Position numbers and translations under genes: made by a program
In this document: positions 34,570-43,647 of the stretch, piece after piece
How positions within the stretch are numbered: position 1 is the first letter of the stretch
Layout of the letters: the number at the start of each line of letters is the position of its first letter
Notes under the pieces: model-generated
What the model saw: the letters and a program-made list of their open reading frames with translations, nothing else
What the model was told of the DNA's origin: nothing
Database searches by the model: none
Source: G963676655 sp963678305
GTDB lineage: Bacteria > Verrucomicrobiota > Lentisphaeria > Victivallales > Victivallaceae
DNA length: 64,000 nucleotides
Direction: 5' to 3'
NCBI GenBank assembly: GCA_963678305.2
Contig: CAXXVV010000004.1
Span: 62,001 to 126,000 of the forward strand

Positions 34570-35790
34570 ATGATGGACAAAAATATTCTCAAGGAAGCTC
34601 TGCGAAAGAACCTCGATTGGTTTAACAACTCCGGCGTCATGATTCCGGAGGACGGCAAATGGGGTGTCGCCGAAAGGGTTCTTAACACAGTCGACAACAG
34701 CGCAAAAGAAAAGGTCTACCGGAGTTTTCCGGCGTGGACCGCAAACGACGGTTTCAGTATCATCGAACAGCGCCGGGCCGATTGTAATTTTGAGGTCGCG
34801 GCATTGTTTCTCATGGCCGCTCAAATTTTCAACGATAATGTCTACTACTCCAAAGCAGAGAATATTCTTGATTTTCTCTATTTCCGCAGCGGCCTGTTAA
34901 ACCGGGAAAACGACGCATATCCGCTTGGCGCCTGGAACTGGTCGCATATCAAATGGAATGACATGATCTGGTTCGACGATAACGGCTGGAATTGTTTTCT
35001 GCAATTGCTTATCGCCGGAAAATACCCGGAACTTGACGCAAAATATCAGATGACGGAATGGGCGCTCAAACTGGCAGACAGCATGACTGAAGGCTTCAAC
35101 CGCACTTTCGGGAAAAATCATCCGGATCTGCCGCAGCACTGGCTCGACCCGGAAGATGTCTGGAAAGGCAGACTTGACCTGCCTCATTGGGGTTCTCTGG
35201 TCTGTATGGCCCTGGCGATGGCATACAAAGTCAAGCCGGAACCGGCATACAAAAAAGCTATTTTCACCTATCACAAATATCTGTTGGAGAACCGCGACAA
35301 CTTTATCGTCAGTGAAGACGCCTATGCGGTTATGGATGCCATAATTTCCGCCAACCTACTGCCGGATGAACCCCTGCACCAGGATCTGGCAAAATACTTT
35401 CTGGCCAAACTGACGGCAAAAATCGACCCGGCAACAGGGAACATCCCGGCAGAGCACGCGGAAGCGCCGATCGGGCCTCATCTCGCGGATATGATCTATA
35501 CCGTCAACTGGGCATTGCTGGGCCTGCAACTGGCCGCAGCCGACTATGACGACGAGTACCGCGACGCCTTTGAAAAAGTCCTGCGCCTGGTAATCGAAAT
35601 CCAGGATGATACACCACTGAAACAATATTGCGGATGCTGGCGGGGGATGTATGATATCAAAGCGGGACAATGGGGCGGCGGCGACTGTTATGAAGGCGGC
35701 GCCGGCAGTATTTACACCGGCTGGACCAATGCCCCGATATCCTGGGTGCTTGCTTTTGAAATCCTTAACAATTCATTACTTAAACTATAA
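34570..35790 (+). CDS. Putative (alpha/alpha)6-barrel carbohydrate enzyme
   Basis: A 406-aa protein without a signal peptide. The text has the repeated paired helices and aromatic loops of (alpha/alpha)6 sugar hydrolases or lyases: GAWNWSHIKWNDMIWFDDNG, RLDLPHWGSLVCMALAMAYK, GGGDCYEGGAGSIYTGWTNA. I cannot name the family. It probably acts on oligosaccharides in the cytoplasm. The gap before it (34394-34569) holds an odd G+C palindrome, TTCCCCCGGGGGGAA at 34471-34485, and no other feature. Its stop overlaps the LacI start (TAATG), so enzyme and regulator are translated together. Confidence 0.55.
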   Translation: MMDKNILKEALRKNLDWFNNSGVMIPEDGKWGVAERVLNTVDNSAKEKVYRSFPAWTANDGFSIIEQRRADCNFEVAALFLMAAQIFNDNVYYSKAENILDFLYFRSGLLNRENDAYPLGAWNWSHIKWNDMIWFDDNGWNCFLQLLIAGKYPELDAKYQMTEWALKLADSMTEGFNRTFGKNHPDLPQHWLDPEDVWKGRLDLPHWGSLVCMALAMAYKVKPEPAYKKAIFTYHKYLLENRDNFIVSEDAYAVMDAIISANLLPDEPLHQDLAKYFLAKLTAKIDPATGNIPAEHAEAPIGPHLADMIYTVNWALLGLQLAAADYDDEYRDAFEKVLRLVIEIQDDTPLKQYCGCWRGMYDIKAGQWGGGDCYEGGAGSIYTGWTNAPISWVLAFEILNNSLLKL

Positions 35791-36782
35791 TGGCGGTTCA
35801 GACAAAAAAAATTACCCTTAAAGACATTGCCGCGCGAGCGGGGGTATCGCTTACCTCCGCTTCGATGTATATCAACGGCAACGCTAAGAAATACCATCTT
35901 TCAGATGCGGCCTGCAAAAGAATCCAGGACGCGATCAACGACCTTGGATATATCCCGAATATCCATGCCAGGGCCATTGCCAAAAAGCAAACCCTGTTGA
36001 TCGGGATGGAAATTTCATCAGGTATAGACTCATCTTTCTGGCTGAATATCCTGAGCGGAATAGAAGAAACTATCAGGCAGGACGATTATCACATGATTTT
36101 GTCCGTTTCACATGCCAATATCGAGAAAGAGCTTGAAAACATCAAATTCATGCTGAACAAAGGTATCGACGGCCTGTTTATCACTCCGACGGGGAGAGGC
36201 GAAAGTAATTTGGATTACCTGATAGAACTGAACAAAACCATTCCGGTAGTAACGATCAATAAGCCTTTAGCAGAACTTTCCGGGGCCTACAATGACGACT
36301 ATCAGTCCGGGGCATTGGCCGCAGAACACCTGATTGCTAACGGACATCGCAAAATTGTTTACCTCGGTCCATCCGATCAACAACGCGCTGATTCATTTGC
36401 ACAAATCCTGCGCAGCAACGGTCTTGAATTTACCGGCTACGCAAATGTCGGGGAATTCATCGATCACATCCACGAATTTACCGCCGCATTCTGTTTCTGC
36501 GACTACCTGGCATTGGACCTGTACAAAAAAGCCGCCAGTCACAATGTCAAAATTCCGGAAGACCTTTCAGTGCTCGGATTCGACAATATGGATTTTTCCG
36601 AACTGACCGTTCCGCGTCTGTCAACGTTCAACCAGTACAAAAAAGAACTTGGAGTAAGTGCCGCGAAAATCATGCTGGAAAAACTTAAAGCGAAAAAATA
36701 CGATCCCAGGCCGGTTCACGATCGTTTTATGCCGAACCTGATCGAAGGAGCCAGCATTATGAACATCAGTTCTCAGCCATAA
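35790..36782 (+). CDS. LacI-family transcription regulator, second copy
   Basis: A 330-aa regulator. The DNA-binding part is ITLKDIAARAGVSLTSASMY, with hinge YIPNIHARAIAKKQT. The sugar-sensing domain has IGMEISSGID, GIDGLFITPTGRG, HRKIVYLGPSDQQRADSF and VLGFDNMDFSELTVPRLSTF. The recognition helix reads LTSASMY where many LacI proteins have xTTVSRxL, so its operator may be unusual. The start overlaps the stop of the alpha/alpha-barrel-like gene. It is convergent with cinA and overlaps its end by 17 bases. The likely targets are the promoters of this locus, above all the palindrome at 30660-30681. Confidence 0.93.
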   Translation: MAVQTKKITLKDIAARAGVSLTSASMYINGNAKKYHLSDAACKRIQDAINDLGYIPNIHARAIAKKQTLLIGMEISSGIDSSFWLNILSGIEETIRQDDYHMILSVSHANIEKELENIKFMLNKGIDGLFITPTGRGESNLDYLIELNKTIPVVTINKPLAELSGAYNDDYQSGALAAEHLIANGHRKIVYLGPSDQQRADSFAQILRSNGLEFTGYANVGEFIDHIHEFTAAFCFCDYLALDLYKKAASHNVKIPEDLSVLGFDNMDFSELTVPRLSTFNQYKKELGVSAAKIMLEKLKAKKYDPRPVHDRFMPNLIEGASIMNISSQP

Positions 36783-37989
36783 GCAGATCACGCAGCAGCA
36801 GATAAGCCTGAGCAACGGTCCGCATTCTGATCATATCACGCCCGCCGCGGAACTTGAATTCCTGAACTTTTATCTTGTCTTTGAATACGGCGCCGATATA
36901 GACCAGTCCGACCGGCTTTTCCGGAGTACCGCCGCCCGGACCGGCAATCCCGCTGACCGCCACCGCCGCTTCCGCGCCAAATAAATCAGCCACATTCCGC
37001 ACCATTTGTTCGACACACCCGGAGCTTACTGCGCCATACGTATCTAGTATCTGTGCGGAGACTTTCAGCAGATCACGTTTTACCTCGTTGGCATAAGCGA
37101 CCGTCGATCCGAGAAAAACTTCCGACGAGCCCGGATAGGCAGTCATTTCAGCCGCAATCATCCCGCCGGTGCATGATTCTGCCGTGACAAATTTACAACC
37201 TTTTTCACGCAACAGCCTGAAGACATCTGCCGATACGGAAAAACATCCGGGCGGCAGCGCCTGCGCTGGACATTCCTGCCGGATAATCGCTTCAGCCCCG
37301 GCCACCGCCTGACGGTCATCCGCGGAAACATATATTTTCACTCCGGCGGGAGTGGCACAGTAAGCAATGTCAACGGTATCCTGCAATAACGGTTCAAATT
37401 TCCGCTGCGCCATAAGCTCAGGAATCCCGGCCAGCATAATCCCGGCCGTATGCAACGGAGCGTCAGGTAGACTTTTTAAAAGCGGAATAAGCTCGTTATC
37501 AACCATTGGTTCCAACTCGACCGGAGGTCCGGGCAGCATAGCGACAAATTTACCGTCATGTTCGATCCAGAGTCCTGAAGCGGTTCCAACCGCATTGTTC
37601 AACACCAGACTGTCAACCGGTTTCAATGCCTGGGAAAAAATCTCGTCCGGTGGAGGAACATCATCTCCACGGTACTGGCGCCAGCGCTCACGCAGCCTGA
37701 CTTCCAAATCCGGGTCGGACCGCAAAGTCAACCCAAGCGCGGCACAGATGACATCACGGGTCAGATCGTCACGGGTCGGACCCAGTCCGCCGCTAGTGAG
37801 AATCAAGTCAAACTTATCCAACGCCGACCGGAAAACTTCCGCCATTTTTTCAGGTTGATCCGGCACCATGACACACTCTTCCGGAGGCAGCCCGATTGCC
37901 GTCAGGCGTTCTCCGATATACGCCAGATTGGTATTTACCACTGCTCCTTTAAGCAGTTCATTCCCGGTACATATCACACATACTTTCAT
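36766..37989 (-). CDS. cinA: CinA-family nicotinamide nucleotide amidase
   Basis: A 407-aa two-domain protein. The N-terminal MoaB-like part has ICTGNELLKGAVVNTNLAYI and LTSGGLGPTRDDLT (ADP-ribose pyrophosphatase type). The C-terminal part has FVTAESCTGGMIAAEMTAYP and AVSGIAGPGGGTPEKPVG, the signature of NMN deamidase (PncC). It helps recycle NMN; the competence name is historical. Its ATG directly follows the stop of cca, so both are in one operon. The 3' end overlaps the convergent LacI gene by 17 bases. Confidence 0.93.
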   Translation of the reverse strand: MKVCVICTGNELLKGAVVNTNLAYIGERLTAIGLPPEECVMVPDQPEKMAEVFRSALDKFDLILTSGGLGPTRDDLTRDVICAALGLTLRSDPDLEVRLRERWRQYRGDDVPPPDEIFSQALKPVDSLVLNNAVGTASGLWIEHDGKFVAMLPGPPVELEPMVDNELIPLLKSLPDAPLHTAGIMLAGIPELMAQRKFEPLLQDTVDIAYCATPAGVKIYVSADDRQAVAGAEAIIRQECPAQALPPGCFSVSADVFRLLREKGCKFVTAESCTGGMIAAEMTAYPGSSEVFLGSTVAYANEVKRDLLKVSAQILDTYGAVSSGCVEQMVRNVADLFGAEAAVAVSGIAGPGGGTPEKPVGLVYIGAVFKDKIKVQEFKFRGGRDMIRMRTVAQAYLLLRDLLMAEN

Positions 37990-39333
37990 TTATATTCCTT
38001 TTACATCAATTTTAGTCAGATGGGCCAGCGCTTCTTCTTTTGACTTAACGTCTCCCGACAATTGTAAATCCGCTATCTCCCGCAATATATGCCCGAAATC
38101 AGGTCCAGGTTGATACCCCAGAGCAATCAAATCACTTCCATTCAACAACGGCGGCGGCAACTTAGTTTCTCCTCCGCTTTCCGATAGACGATCAAGCATC
38201 AACAGGTAGTTTTCTACTTTACCATGACTGGCCATACAATCGATCCGGTGCAATTCCAGTTCCATTGGGAACATCTTATCGCTGATCATTCTCCGCCATT
38301 TAGCCGGGCGCATTTGATCGACATGAGCGAACCGCATGTGGTTGCGCACCGCATGGCAGACCGCCTCGGTCATATCTTTGGAATGCCGCAGCCGGATCAT
38401 TATTTTTTCCGCCATTTCCGCGCCAACACTTTCATGACCGAAAAATCTGGCCGTCCCGTTTTCATCGATAAATCTGGTTGCCGGTTTTCCAACATCGTGC
38501 AGCAGAATGCTCCAGGCCAGTTCAGACGACGGCAGTTTCATGTAATCGAGCATCAACAGCGTATGGACCAGAACATCGCCTTCAGGATGAAATTTTTCAG
38601 GCTGTTCAACTCCATCCATCGCCGACACTTCCGGCAGAACAGCATCAAGAAGAGCAAGCTTATGGAGCAACTTGACCGCCCGCGACGGCTGAGGCCCTGT
38701 CAACATCTTATCCAACTCCACGCGAACCCGTTCCGCTGCCAGTTTTGCGGTTTTATCCGCATTCATTCTGATTGCGTCTGCAGTTGCCGGGGCAAGTTCA
38801 AAATCAAGCTTGGTCGCAAATCTAACCGCCCGCAGCATGCGCAAGTAATCTTCGGAAAATCGTTCAACCGGGTCTCCAACCGTCCTGATGACACCACGAC
38901 GTAAGTCTTCCTGTCCACTAAAAAAATCCAAAAACTCATCTCTGACTGGATCATAAAACATCGCATTCACGGTAAAGTCACGTCTTCTGGCGTCTACCTC
39001 TGGATCATTTGTATAGCTGACGTTTTCAGGTCGACGTCCATCCAGGTAGTTACGCTCAAGTCTCAAGGTTGCGACTTCAAACTGATATCCGCAATGCCTG
39101 ACCAGCATCACCCCGAAACACGCGCCAACCGTTTGAATGTCCTGGAACAACGCACCGACCTGCGCCGGCAAAGCTGAAGTTGCAATGTCAATATCCTTCG
39201 GAGCATAGCCCAGCAACATATCGCGCACGGCACCGCCGACAAAAAAAGCGGCAAAGCCAGCATGCTGCAATTTTTCAACAACCTCAGCCGCCGCTTCACG
39301 AATGCCATATAATTTCGTTTCATCTGTTTTCAT
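37990..39333 (-). CDS. cca: CCA tRNA nucleotidyltransferase with HD domain
   Basis: A 447-aa class II nucleotidyltransferase. The head has FFVGGAVRDMLLGYAPKDID with the two metal Asp residues, then RRRDFTVNAMFYDP and the RNA-binding helices (EDYLRMLRAVRFATKLDFEL). The C-terminal half has an HD phosphohydrolase domain (HTLLMLDYM, LLHDVGKPATR, FGHESVGAEMAEKIM, HAVRNHMRFA). It adds or repairs the 3' CCA of tRNA. It might instead be a poly(A) polymerase, which has the same fold. The ATG at 39333 was chosen over a GTG three codons upstream. Confidence 0.88.
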   Translation of the reverse strand: MKTDETKLYGIREAAAEVVEKLQHAGFAAFFVGGAVRDMLLGYAPKDIDIATSALPAQVGALFQDIQTVGACFGVMLVRHCGYQFEVATLRLERNYLDGRRPENVSYTNDPEVDARRRDFTVNAMFYDPVRDEFLDFFSGQEDLRRGVIRTVGDPVERFSEDYLRMLRAVRFATKLDFELAPATADAIRMNADKTAKLAAERVRVELDKMLTGPQPSRAVKLLHKLALLDAVLPEVSAMDGVEQPEKFHPEGDVLVHTLLMLDYMKLPSSELAWSILLHDVGKPATRFIDENGTARFFGHESVGAEMAEKIMIRLRHSKDMTEAVCHAVRNHMRFAHVDQMRPAKWRRMISDKMFPMELELHRIDCMASHGKVENYLLMLDRLSESGGETKLPPPLLNGSDLIALGYQPGPDFGHILREIADLQLSGDVKSKEEALAHLTKIDVKGI

Positions 39334-39759
39334 AGTACACACAATTAAATATTCATTATTATCCCAACATGCTAAATTAGCGTCTCAACCTCGATTTGTC
39401 CAGTGCCATTGTCATTTTTTCCAGTCCGGATAATTAATAATAATAAAATACCAGGTAGTTTAAAAAACTAAGATAAAAAACGGTATAAAAGTAATATATT
39501 GAACATAAAACCATAACAAAATAACCACTTTAAAAATCGTTAACTATTGAATTTAAAAAAACAATCCAAACATTAGTTTTGTTGTATAATAATCGGAACA
39601 ATTTGTATGCGTCGTGTCTTTTTATCAGTGTTCAGTTAACTGGATAAACCAAAATATTGACATTTTTCCCGTTTTTTTTCCGAATCGGCTCTTGCATAGT
39701 GAGATTCCGGATTTACAATACTTATAAAGGATGAATTTCAATTGGCACAAAGGAGTTAA
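39334..39759. other. AT-rich gap between cca and nadD
   Basis: A 426-bp divergent region that must hold promoters for both directions. A TATAAT lies at 39585-39590 on the plus strand, but no good -35 box is at the right distance. No open frame, hairpin with T-run, or RNA gene was recognised. Confidence 0.4.
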
Positions 39760-40371
39760 ATGCGAATTGCTTTTTTCGGCGGGACTTTTGATCCGCCCCA
39801 TAAAGGACATATAGAATTGGCTGATAATGTGTTGCAAAGCAATGTGTGTGACCGGATAACATTTATTCCGGCGTGGGTTCCGCCCCATAAGGCCAATAGC
39901 CATATAACCGCATTTGAACACCGGATGGCAATGTTGAAACTGGCCATTGAATCTTATCCTGATATGAACGTTGACGACATCGAGTTTCGTGAACAGCGGA
40001 TACCGTCTTATACACTCGATACAATGCGTTCTTTACGGCGGAAATTGCCGGATGATGACCTGATGATGCTGATCGGCAGCGACAGCCTCCGACAGATGCA
40101 CTCATGGTACCGGTCAAAAGAACTGGTGGATGAGTTCACAATCGTCACCTATCCTCGTCCTGGAGAAACCGTTTCCCGCCGTGAGTTGTTGGAACACTGG
40201 AATGAAAGTCAGACAGACAAGCTGTTATCAGGCCTGTTATCCGGATTGGAAAAATATGATTTATCTTCGACAATGATTCGAAGCGGCGGGAACAACGGCC
40301 TCAATATGGTGTCTGATAAAGTAAAAGAATATATTAATGTTAATTCTCTATATAAAGGAGCAAAAAAATGA
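39760..40371 (+). CDS. nadD: Nicotinate-nucleotide adenylyltransferase
   Basis: A 203-aa enzyme that joins ATP and nicotinate mononucleotide in NAD synthesis. It has the nucleotidyltransferase motif GGTFDPPHKGHIELA, then FIPAWVPPHK, MLIGSDSLRQMHSWY and the C-terminal LSSTMIRSG (the I-S-S-T-x-I-R motif with Leu for Ile). SD AGGAG. Its stop overlaps the ATG of rsfS by four bases, a common bacterial pairing. Confidence 0.95.
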   Translation: MRIAFFGGTFDPPHKGHIELADNVLQSNVCDRITFIPAWVPPHKANSHITAFEHRMAMLKLAIESYPDMNVDDIEFREQRIPSYTLDTMRSLRRKLPDDDLMMLIGSDSLRQMHSWYRSKELVDEFTIVTYPRPGETVSRRELLEHWNESQTDKLLSGLLSGLEKYDLSSTMIRSGGNNGLNMVSDKVKEYINVNSLYKGAKK

Positions 40372-40763
40372 CTAAAACCGGCGGGAATGTGTCCCCCGAA
40401 GAATTGGCAAAACTGTGTGCAGAGATAGCAGACAGCCGTAAAGCGGATGACGTTATAACTTTGAATGTTTCCGAGTATTCAACGATAGCCGACTATTTTG
40501 TGTTGTGCACCGGACATTCGGAACCGCATCTGAAAGCGATATGTGATTGGATCGGTCGCAGCGTCAAAGAAAAACTGAATATTAAACCACGAGCAACTGA
40601 AGGGACTCCGGCAAGTCAATGGATTCTGCTTGATTACGTTACCGTCCTGGTTCATGTTATGACCCCGGACATGCGTGACCTTTACCAACTGGACAGCCTC
40701 TGGGGCGATGCACCTGCCCTCGAAGCCGTCAAAAAGGTAGAGGAAATTTCAAACAAGAAATAA
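40368..40763 (+). CDS. rsfS: Ribosome silencing factor
   Basis: A 131-aa RsfS/YbeB/Iojap protein. It binds L14 of the large subunit and stops subunit joining when nutrients are low. Family text: ADDVITLNVSEYSTIADYFV, LCTGHSEPHLKAICDWI, TEGTPASQWILLDYVTVLVH and HVMTPDMRDLYQLDSLWGDA. SD AAAGGAG. It is translationally coupled to nadD. Confidence 0.95.
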   Translation: MTKTGGNVSPEELAKLCAEIADSRKADDVITLNVSEYSTIADYFVLCTGHSEPHLKAICDWIGRSVKEKLNIKPRATEGTPASQWILLDYVTVLVHVMTPDMRDLYQLDSLWGDAPALEAVKKVEEISNKK

Positions 40764-40778
40764 GGCTTGGCAGCTATA

Positions 40779-41423
40779 ATGAATGAAAATCGCAAAAACT
40801 GGTCTGAATTCGAGTGGGAACGCGAATTACAGCGGGACGAACGCCGGATTAATTCATATTTCGGCGAACTGCCTACTTACATCGACCTGCCCGGCGAAGA
40901 AGACGTTATCATCAAAAAATTGATGTCCCGTCCCGAACTTGTTCCAGCCGGCAAAGAATGGCCCGGGCCGTTTTTTGGCGGCAGCGATGAAGATCCGGAC
41001 GGATTTTTTGATTTTGGCGACTGGCGGTATGAAAAAGATGCCGGCTTGATCAATAGTCTGCAGACTATGGCGTTCGACTGGAACCGGTGTTTCGCTGCAG
41101 ACGTCAGCGACCGCTATTTTGCGACTGGAATGTCCATAACTTGTCTGTTCGGCAAGCTAATGTCCCGGACTGTGGAACTGCTGTCAGCGGGAGAAGAACT
41201 GCCGCAATTGTCCCGTTGTCTATGCAAACACCTCTGTTCAGATATCAACGACTTAATCGGTCTGCTTAGAAAAATGAAGCGCGGCAATCCGGGCGCAACT
41301 TACTGCGACAATTTTATATCCGGCCTCCTTGAGGTTCGGGAAAAAATAATTGACCGTCTGCACAAGCCGATTCCGGAAGATAATTCATCTGATTCAGACG
41401 ATGATTTCAATGATGATTTTTAA
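40779..41423 (+). CDS. Acidic protein of unknown function
   Basis: A 214-aa protein starting MNENRKNWSEFEWERELQRD. It is acidic, with an Asp/Ser tail (EDNSSDSDDDFNDDF), and has four Cys in the middle (SRCLCKHLCSD and YCDNF). No known domain is recognised. It follows rsfS by 15 bases and is probably in the same operon, so a role near ribosome or NAD metabolism is possible but unproven. A TTG four codons earlier is an alternative start. It is convergent with the FAD oxidoreductase gene and overlaps its end by four bases. Confidence 0.7.
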   Translation: MNENRKNWSEFEWERELQRDERRINSYFGELPTYIDLPGEEDVIIKKLMSRPELVPAGKEWPGPFFGGSDEDPDGFFDFGDWRYEKDAGLINSLQTMAFDWNRCFAADVSDRYFATGMSITCLFGKLMSRTVELLSAGEELPQLSRCLCKHLCSDINDLIGLLRKMKRGNPGATYCDNFISGLLEVREKIIDRLHKPIPEDNSSDSDDDFNDDF

Positions 41424-42643
41424 GTTGGAATCGGGCCGATAATCGCGTTCTGCGATCTTAACGTATCCTGAAGGCGCTTGATCTCAAGATCAAGCGCTTT
41501 TTTATTTTCCGTAACGCACATTGCGGCGGCAACACCCGCTGCATGACCGGTAACGGTACAGGTCGGGATTGCCCGGGTGACATCCCAGGCGTCACCGCCG
41601 GAGGAGATACAACGTCCGGCAGTCAATAAATTCCCGTTCACTTTACCGGCAATCGCCCGCAGGGGAATCGAATAAACCGGTCCATTCTTGCGCCAGTCAC
41701 CGGTCAACCCGACACAATCGTCAAAGTCAATGCCGATATGTTGTTCATCCAGCACAAAATCACTGTCAAGCCGGCGCGTCATGCGAAACGCCGGAATTGA
41801 CGGAATCAGAAACGGCATAACGTCATCAGTTCCCGCGCTCTGACGCTGCTTGACCAAGTCCTCCCTGATCATTTGCCGGCTTTCCAGAACCTGGGCGGTC
41901 ACTTGTTCCGGATCGACTCCAGAAAAAACCCGGTCATCCGGTTTAGAGGATGGCTTACTTAAAGGATTTATCTTTACTTTTTCCGGAGTTTGATAATAAT
42001 ACCAGGCGGAGCGCACGTTTGTGTTCAATACGGCAACCGGCTCACCGGCAACCGCGCAGACATCAGCATCCCCGCTGGCATCAACAACCGCACCGCAGGC
42101 AATAGCGGAACGCCCCCCCTTATTCTCAGCTATAAGATGAGTGATTTTCTCATCATCACGTTCAACCGCACATAAACGGGTATCATAAAGCAACTTGACG
42201 CCTTCATCGATCAATAATTTTTCCAGAGCAAGTTGATATACGGTCGGGGCAAATTCGACGAAATAGCGGCCGGCAGCTTTGCGTTCCTCACGGGTACTGT
42301 CCGGATTTTTCCAGCAACCTGGAACATAACGCCTTGATTCCCGGCACATCGGAGTAGTCGGCGTGTTTTCGGATTCGGCCAGCAGCAGCAACTCTTCTCC
42401 GAGACCGCCGATCACCTGATTACCCATACCATCACACAACGGCAGCCAGACGGTTACTATTCCCAGGGTGGCAAGTCCGCCCAAGCCATACTCTTTTTCA
42501 ATCAAACAAACATTTGAACCCATGCGAGACGCCGCAATCGCCGCCGTAACCCCGGCAATTCCGCCGCCGACAACCACCACATCATACCGGGCATTAACCG
42601 GTAAATTACGCCCCGGTTCATGAATAAAATATTTCTTTGTCAT
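41420..42643 (-). CDS. FAD-dependent oxidoreductase
   Basis: A 407-aa protein of the FAD-dependent oxidoreductase/fumarate-reductase-like family (PF12831 type). The dinucleotide motif is DVVVVGGGIAGVTAAIAASR, followed by LIEKEYGLGGLATLGIVTVW. A second FAD contact lies near GAVVDASGDADVCAVAG, and the C-terminal one is LTAGRCISSGGDAWDVTRAI. The substrate is not known; in related genomes such proteins lie near glycan genes. Its ATG overlaps the stop of the GT9 gene (TAATG). Confidence 0.85.
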   Translation of the reverse strand: MTKKYFIHEPGRNLPVNARYDVVVVGGGIAGVTAAIAASRMGSNVCLIEKEYGLGGLATLGIVTVWLPLCDGMGNQVIGGLGEELLLLAESENTPTTPMCRESRRYVPGCWKNPDSTREERKAAGRYFVEFAPTVYQLALEKLLIDEGVKLLYDTRLCAVERDDEKITHLIAENKGGRSAIACGAVVDASGDADVCAVAGEPVAVLNTNVRSAWYYYQTPEKVKINPLSKPSSKPDDRVFSGVDPEQVTAQVLESRQMIREDLVKQRQSAGTDDVMPFLIPSIPAFRMTRRLDSDFVLDEQHIGIDFDDCVGLTGDWRKNGPVYSIPLRAIAGKVNGNLLTAGRCISSGGDAWDVTRAIPTCTVTGHAAGVAAAMCVTENKKALDLEIKRLQDTLRSQNAIIGPIPT

Positions 42644-43647
42644 TATCCCCTCTTATACCTGTATATTTTTTTACAAGCCATCAAGGCTCGATCGATTGAA
42701 ATATTATTAACATCTGAATCATGGCCAAGCAAGTCAATTCGTTGCGCTGCGGCATCTGCTGTACGCCATCGTTTGTAATCGGCGGGCCCGTACAAGACAA
42801 CCGCCGGAGTATCAACAGCCGTAGCCAAATGCGCCGGGCCGGAATCCGGACCAAAGAAAAATTGCGCTTTGTGAATCAGCCATGCCGACTGATCGAGCGT
42901 CAGTTCACCGGCGATTGACAAGCAGTTGTCACCAAGGCTTGCCGCCAGCTGATCGCACTTTTCAACATCGCCCCTGCCTCCTGCCAATACCAGTCTCAAA
43001 CCGGATTGCTCATACAGTTTCCCGAAAAACTCGGTCAACTTTTCTACCGGCCAGTTTTTATTATCCTGTTTTGAAAACGGTGCAGAGACAACGTAAGGGA
43101 TTGACATATCCACTTTTCCGGACACCACTTCCGGAGTATCCGGCTTGAACCAGCTGTACTCGGAACGCAGAGACGGGGAAAATTTCATTTGAATTCCGTA
43201 GTCCGCCAACGCAGCGGCCACCAGCCGGACACAGTTTTCCGTTTCATTGACTTCTGTATCCCATTCCGGTTTACAGTCAATCATGAACGGCAGTTTTTCA
43301 CTTTTCCACTTTCCGCGATACAATACTTTCGAAAATCCGGCAATCTTCTTAGCCCCTCCCATCAGAGCCCAGGGACAACGGCCAAGATCCTGCGGTGAGA
43401 TAATAAAACAATCTAGCTTACGTTTGCGAAACTCCCTGATCAACCGCATCTTCTCTTTCAGTGAACGGTTTTGCACTATGATCATGTCATCATAATAAGG
43501 GCAATCTTTGATTATCTCAATACCTCCGGAATGCTTGCACAGCAACGTTATTTTAGCATCCGGCATGGCCTGGCGCAGTAATCGCAGCGCCGGAACAAAA
43601 ACCAGCATATCACCTATATTCTGGAGTCTTGTAATCAATATGTTCAT
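42643..43647 (-). CDS. Glycosyltransferase family 9 (heptosyltransferase-like)
   Basis: A 334-aa GT9 enzyme of the ADP-heptose:LPS type. N terminus MNILITRLQNIGDMLVFVPA, middle YVVSAPFSKQDNKNWPVEKL, and the sugar-nucleotide site FFFGPDSGPAHLATAVDTPA. It would add a heptose or similar sugar to lipopolysaccharide core, which fits a Gram-negative envelope. Its start overlaps recX by four bases (ATGA) and its stop overlaps the oxidoreductase start. Confidence 0.9.
   Translation of the reverse strand: MNILITRLQNIGDMLVFVPALRLLRQAMPDAKITLLCKHSGGIEIIKDCPYYDDMIIVQNRSLKEKMRLIREFRKRKLDCFIISPQDLGRCPWALMGGAKKIAGFSKVLYRGKWKSEKLPFMIDCKPEWDTEVNETENCVRLVAAALADYGIQMKFSPSLRSEYSWFKPDTPEVVSGKVDMSIPYVVSAPFSKQDNKNWPVEKLTEFFGKLYEQSGLRLVLAGGRGDVEKCDQLAASLGDNCLSIAGELTLDQSAWLIHKAQFFFGPDSGPAHLATAVDTPAVVLYGPADYKRWRTADAAAQRIDLLGHDSDVNNISIDRALMACKKIYRYKRG

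Noticed and set aside
38224..38904. 226-aa plus-strand open frame opposite cca
   Set aside because: Antisense to conserved HD and nucleotidyltransferase motifs; composition rich in His, Arg and Gln as expected from the reversed frame.
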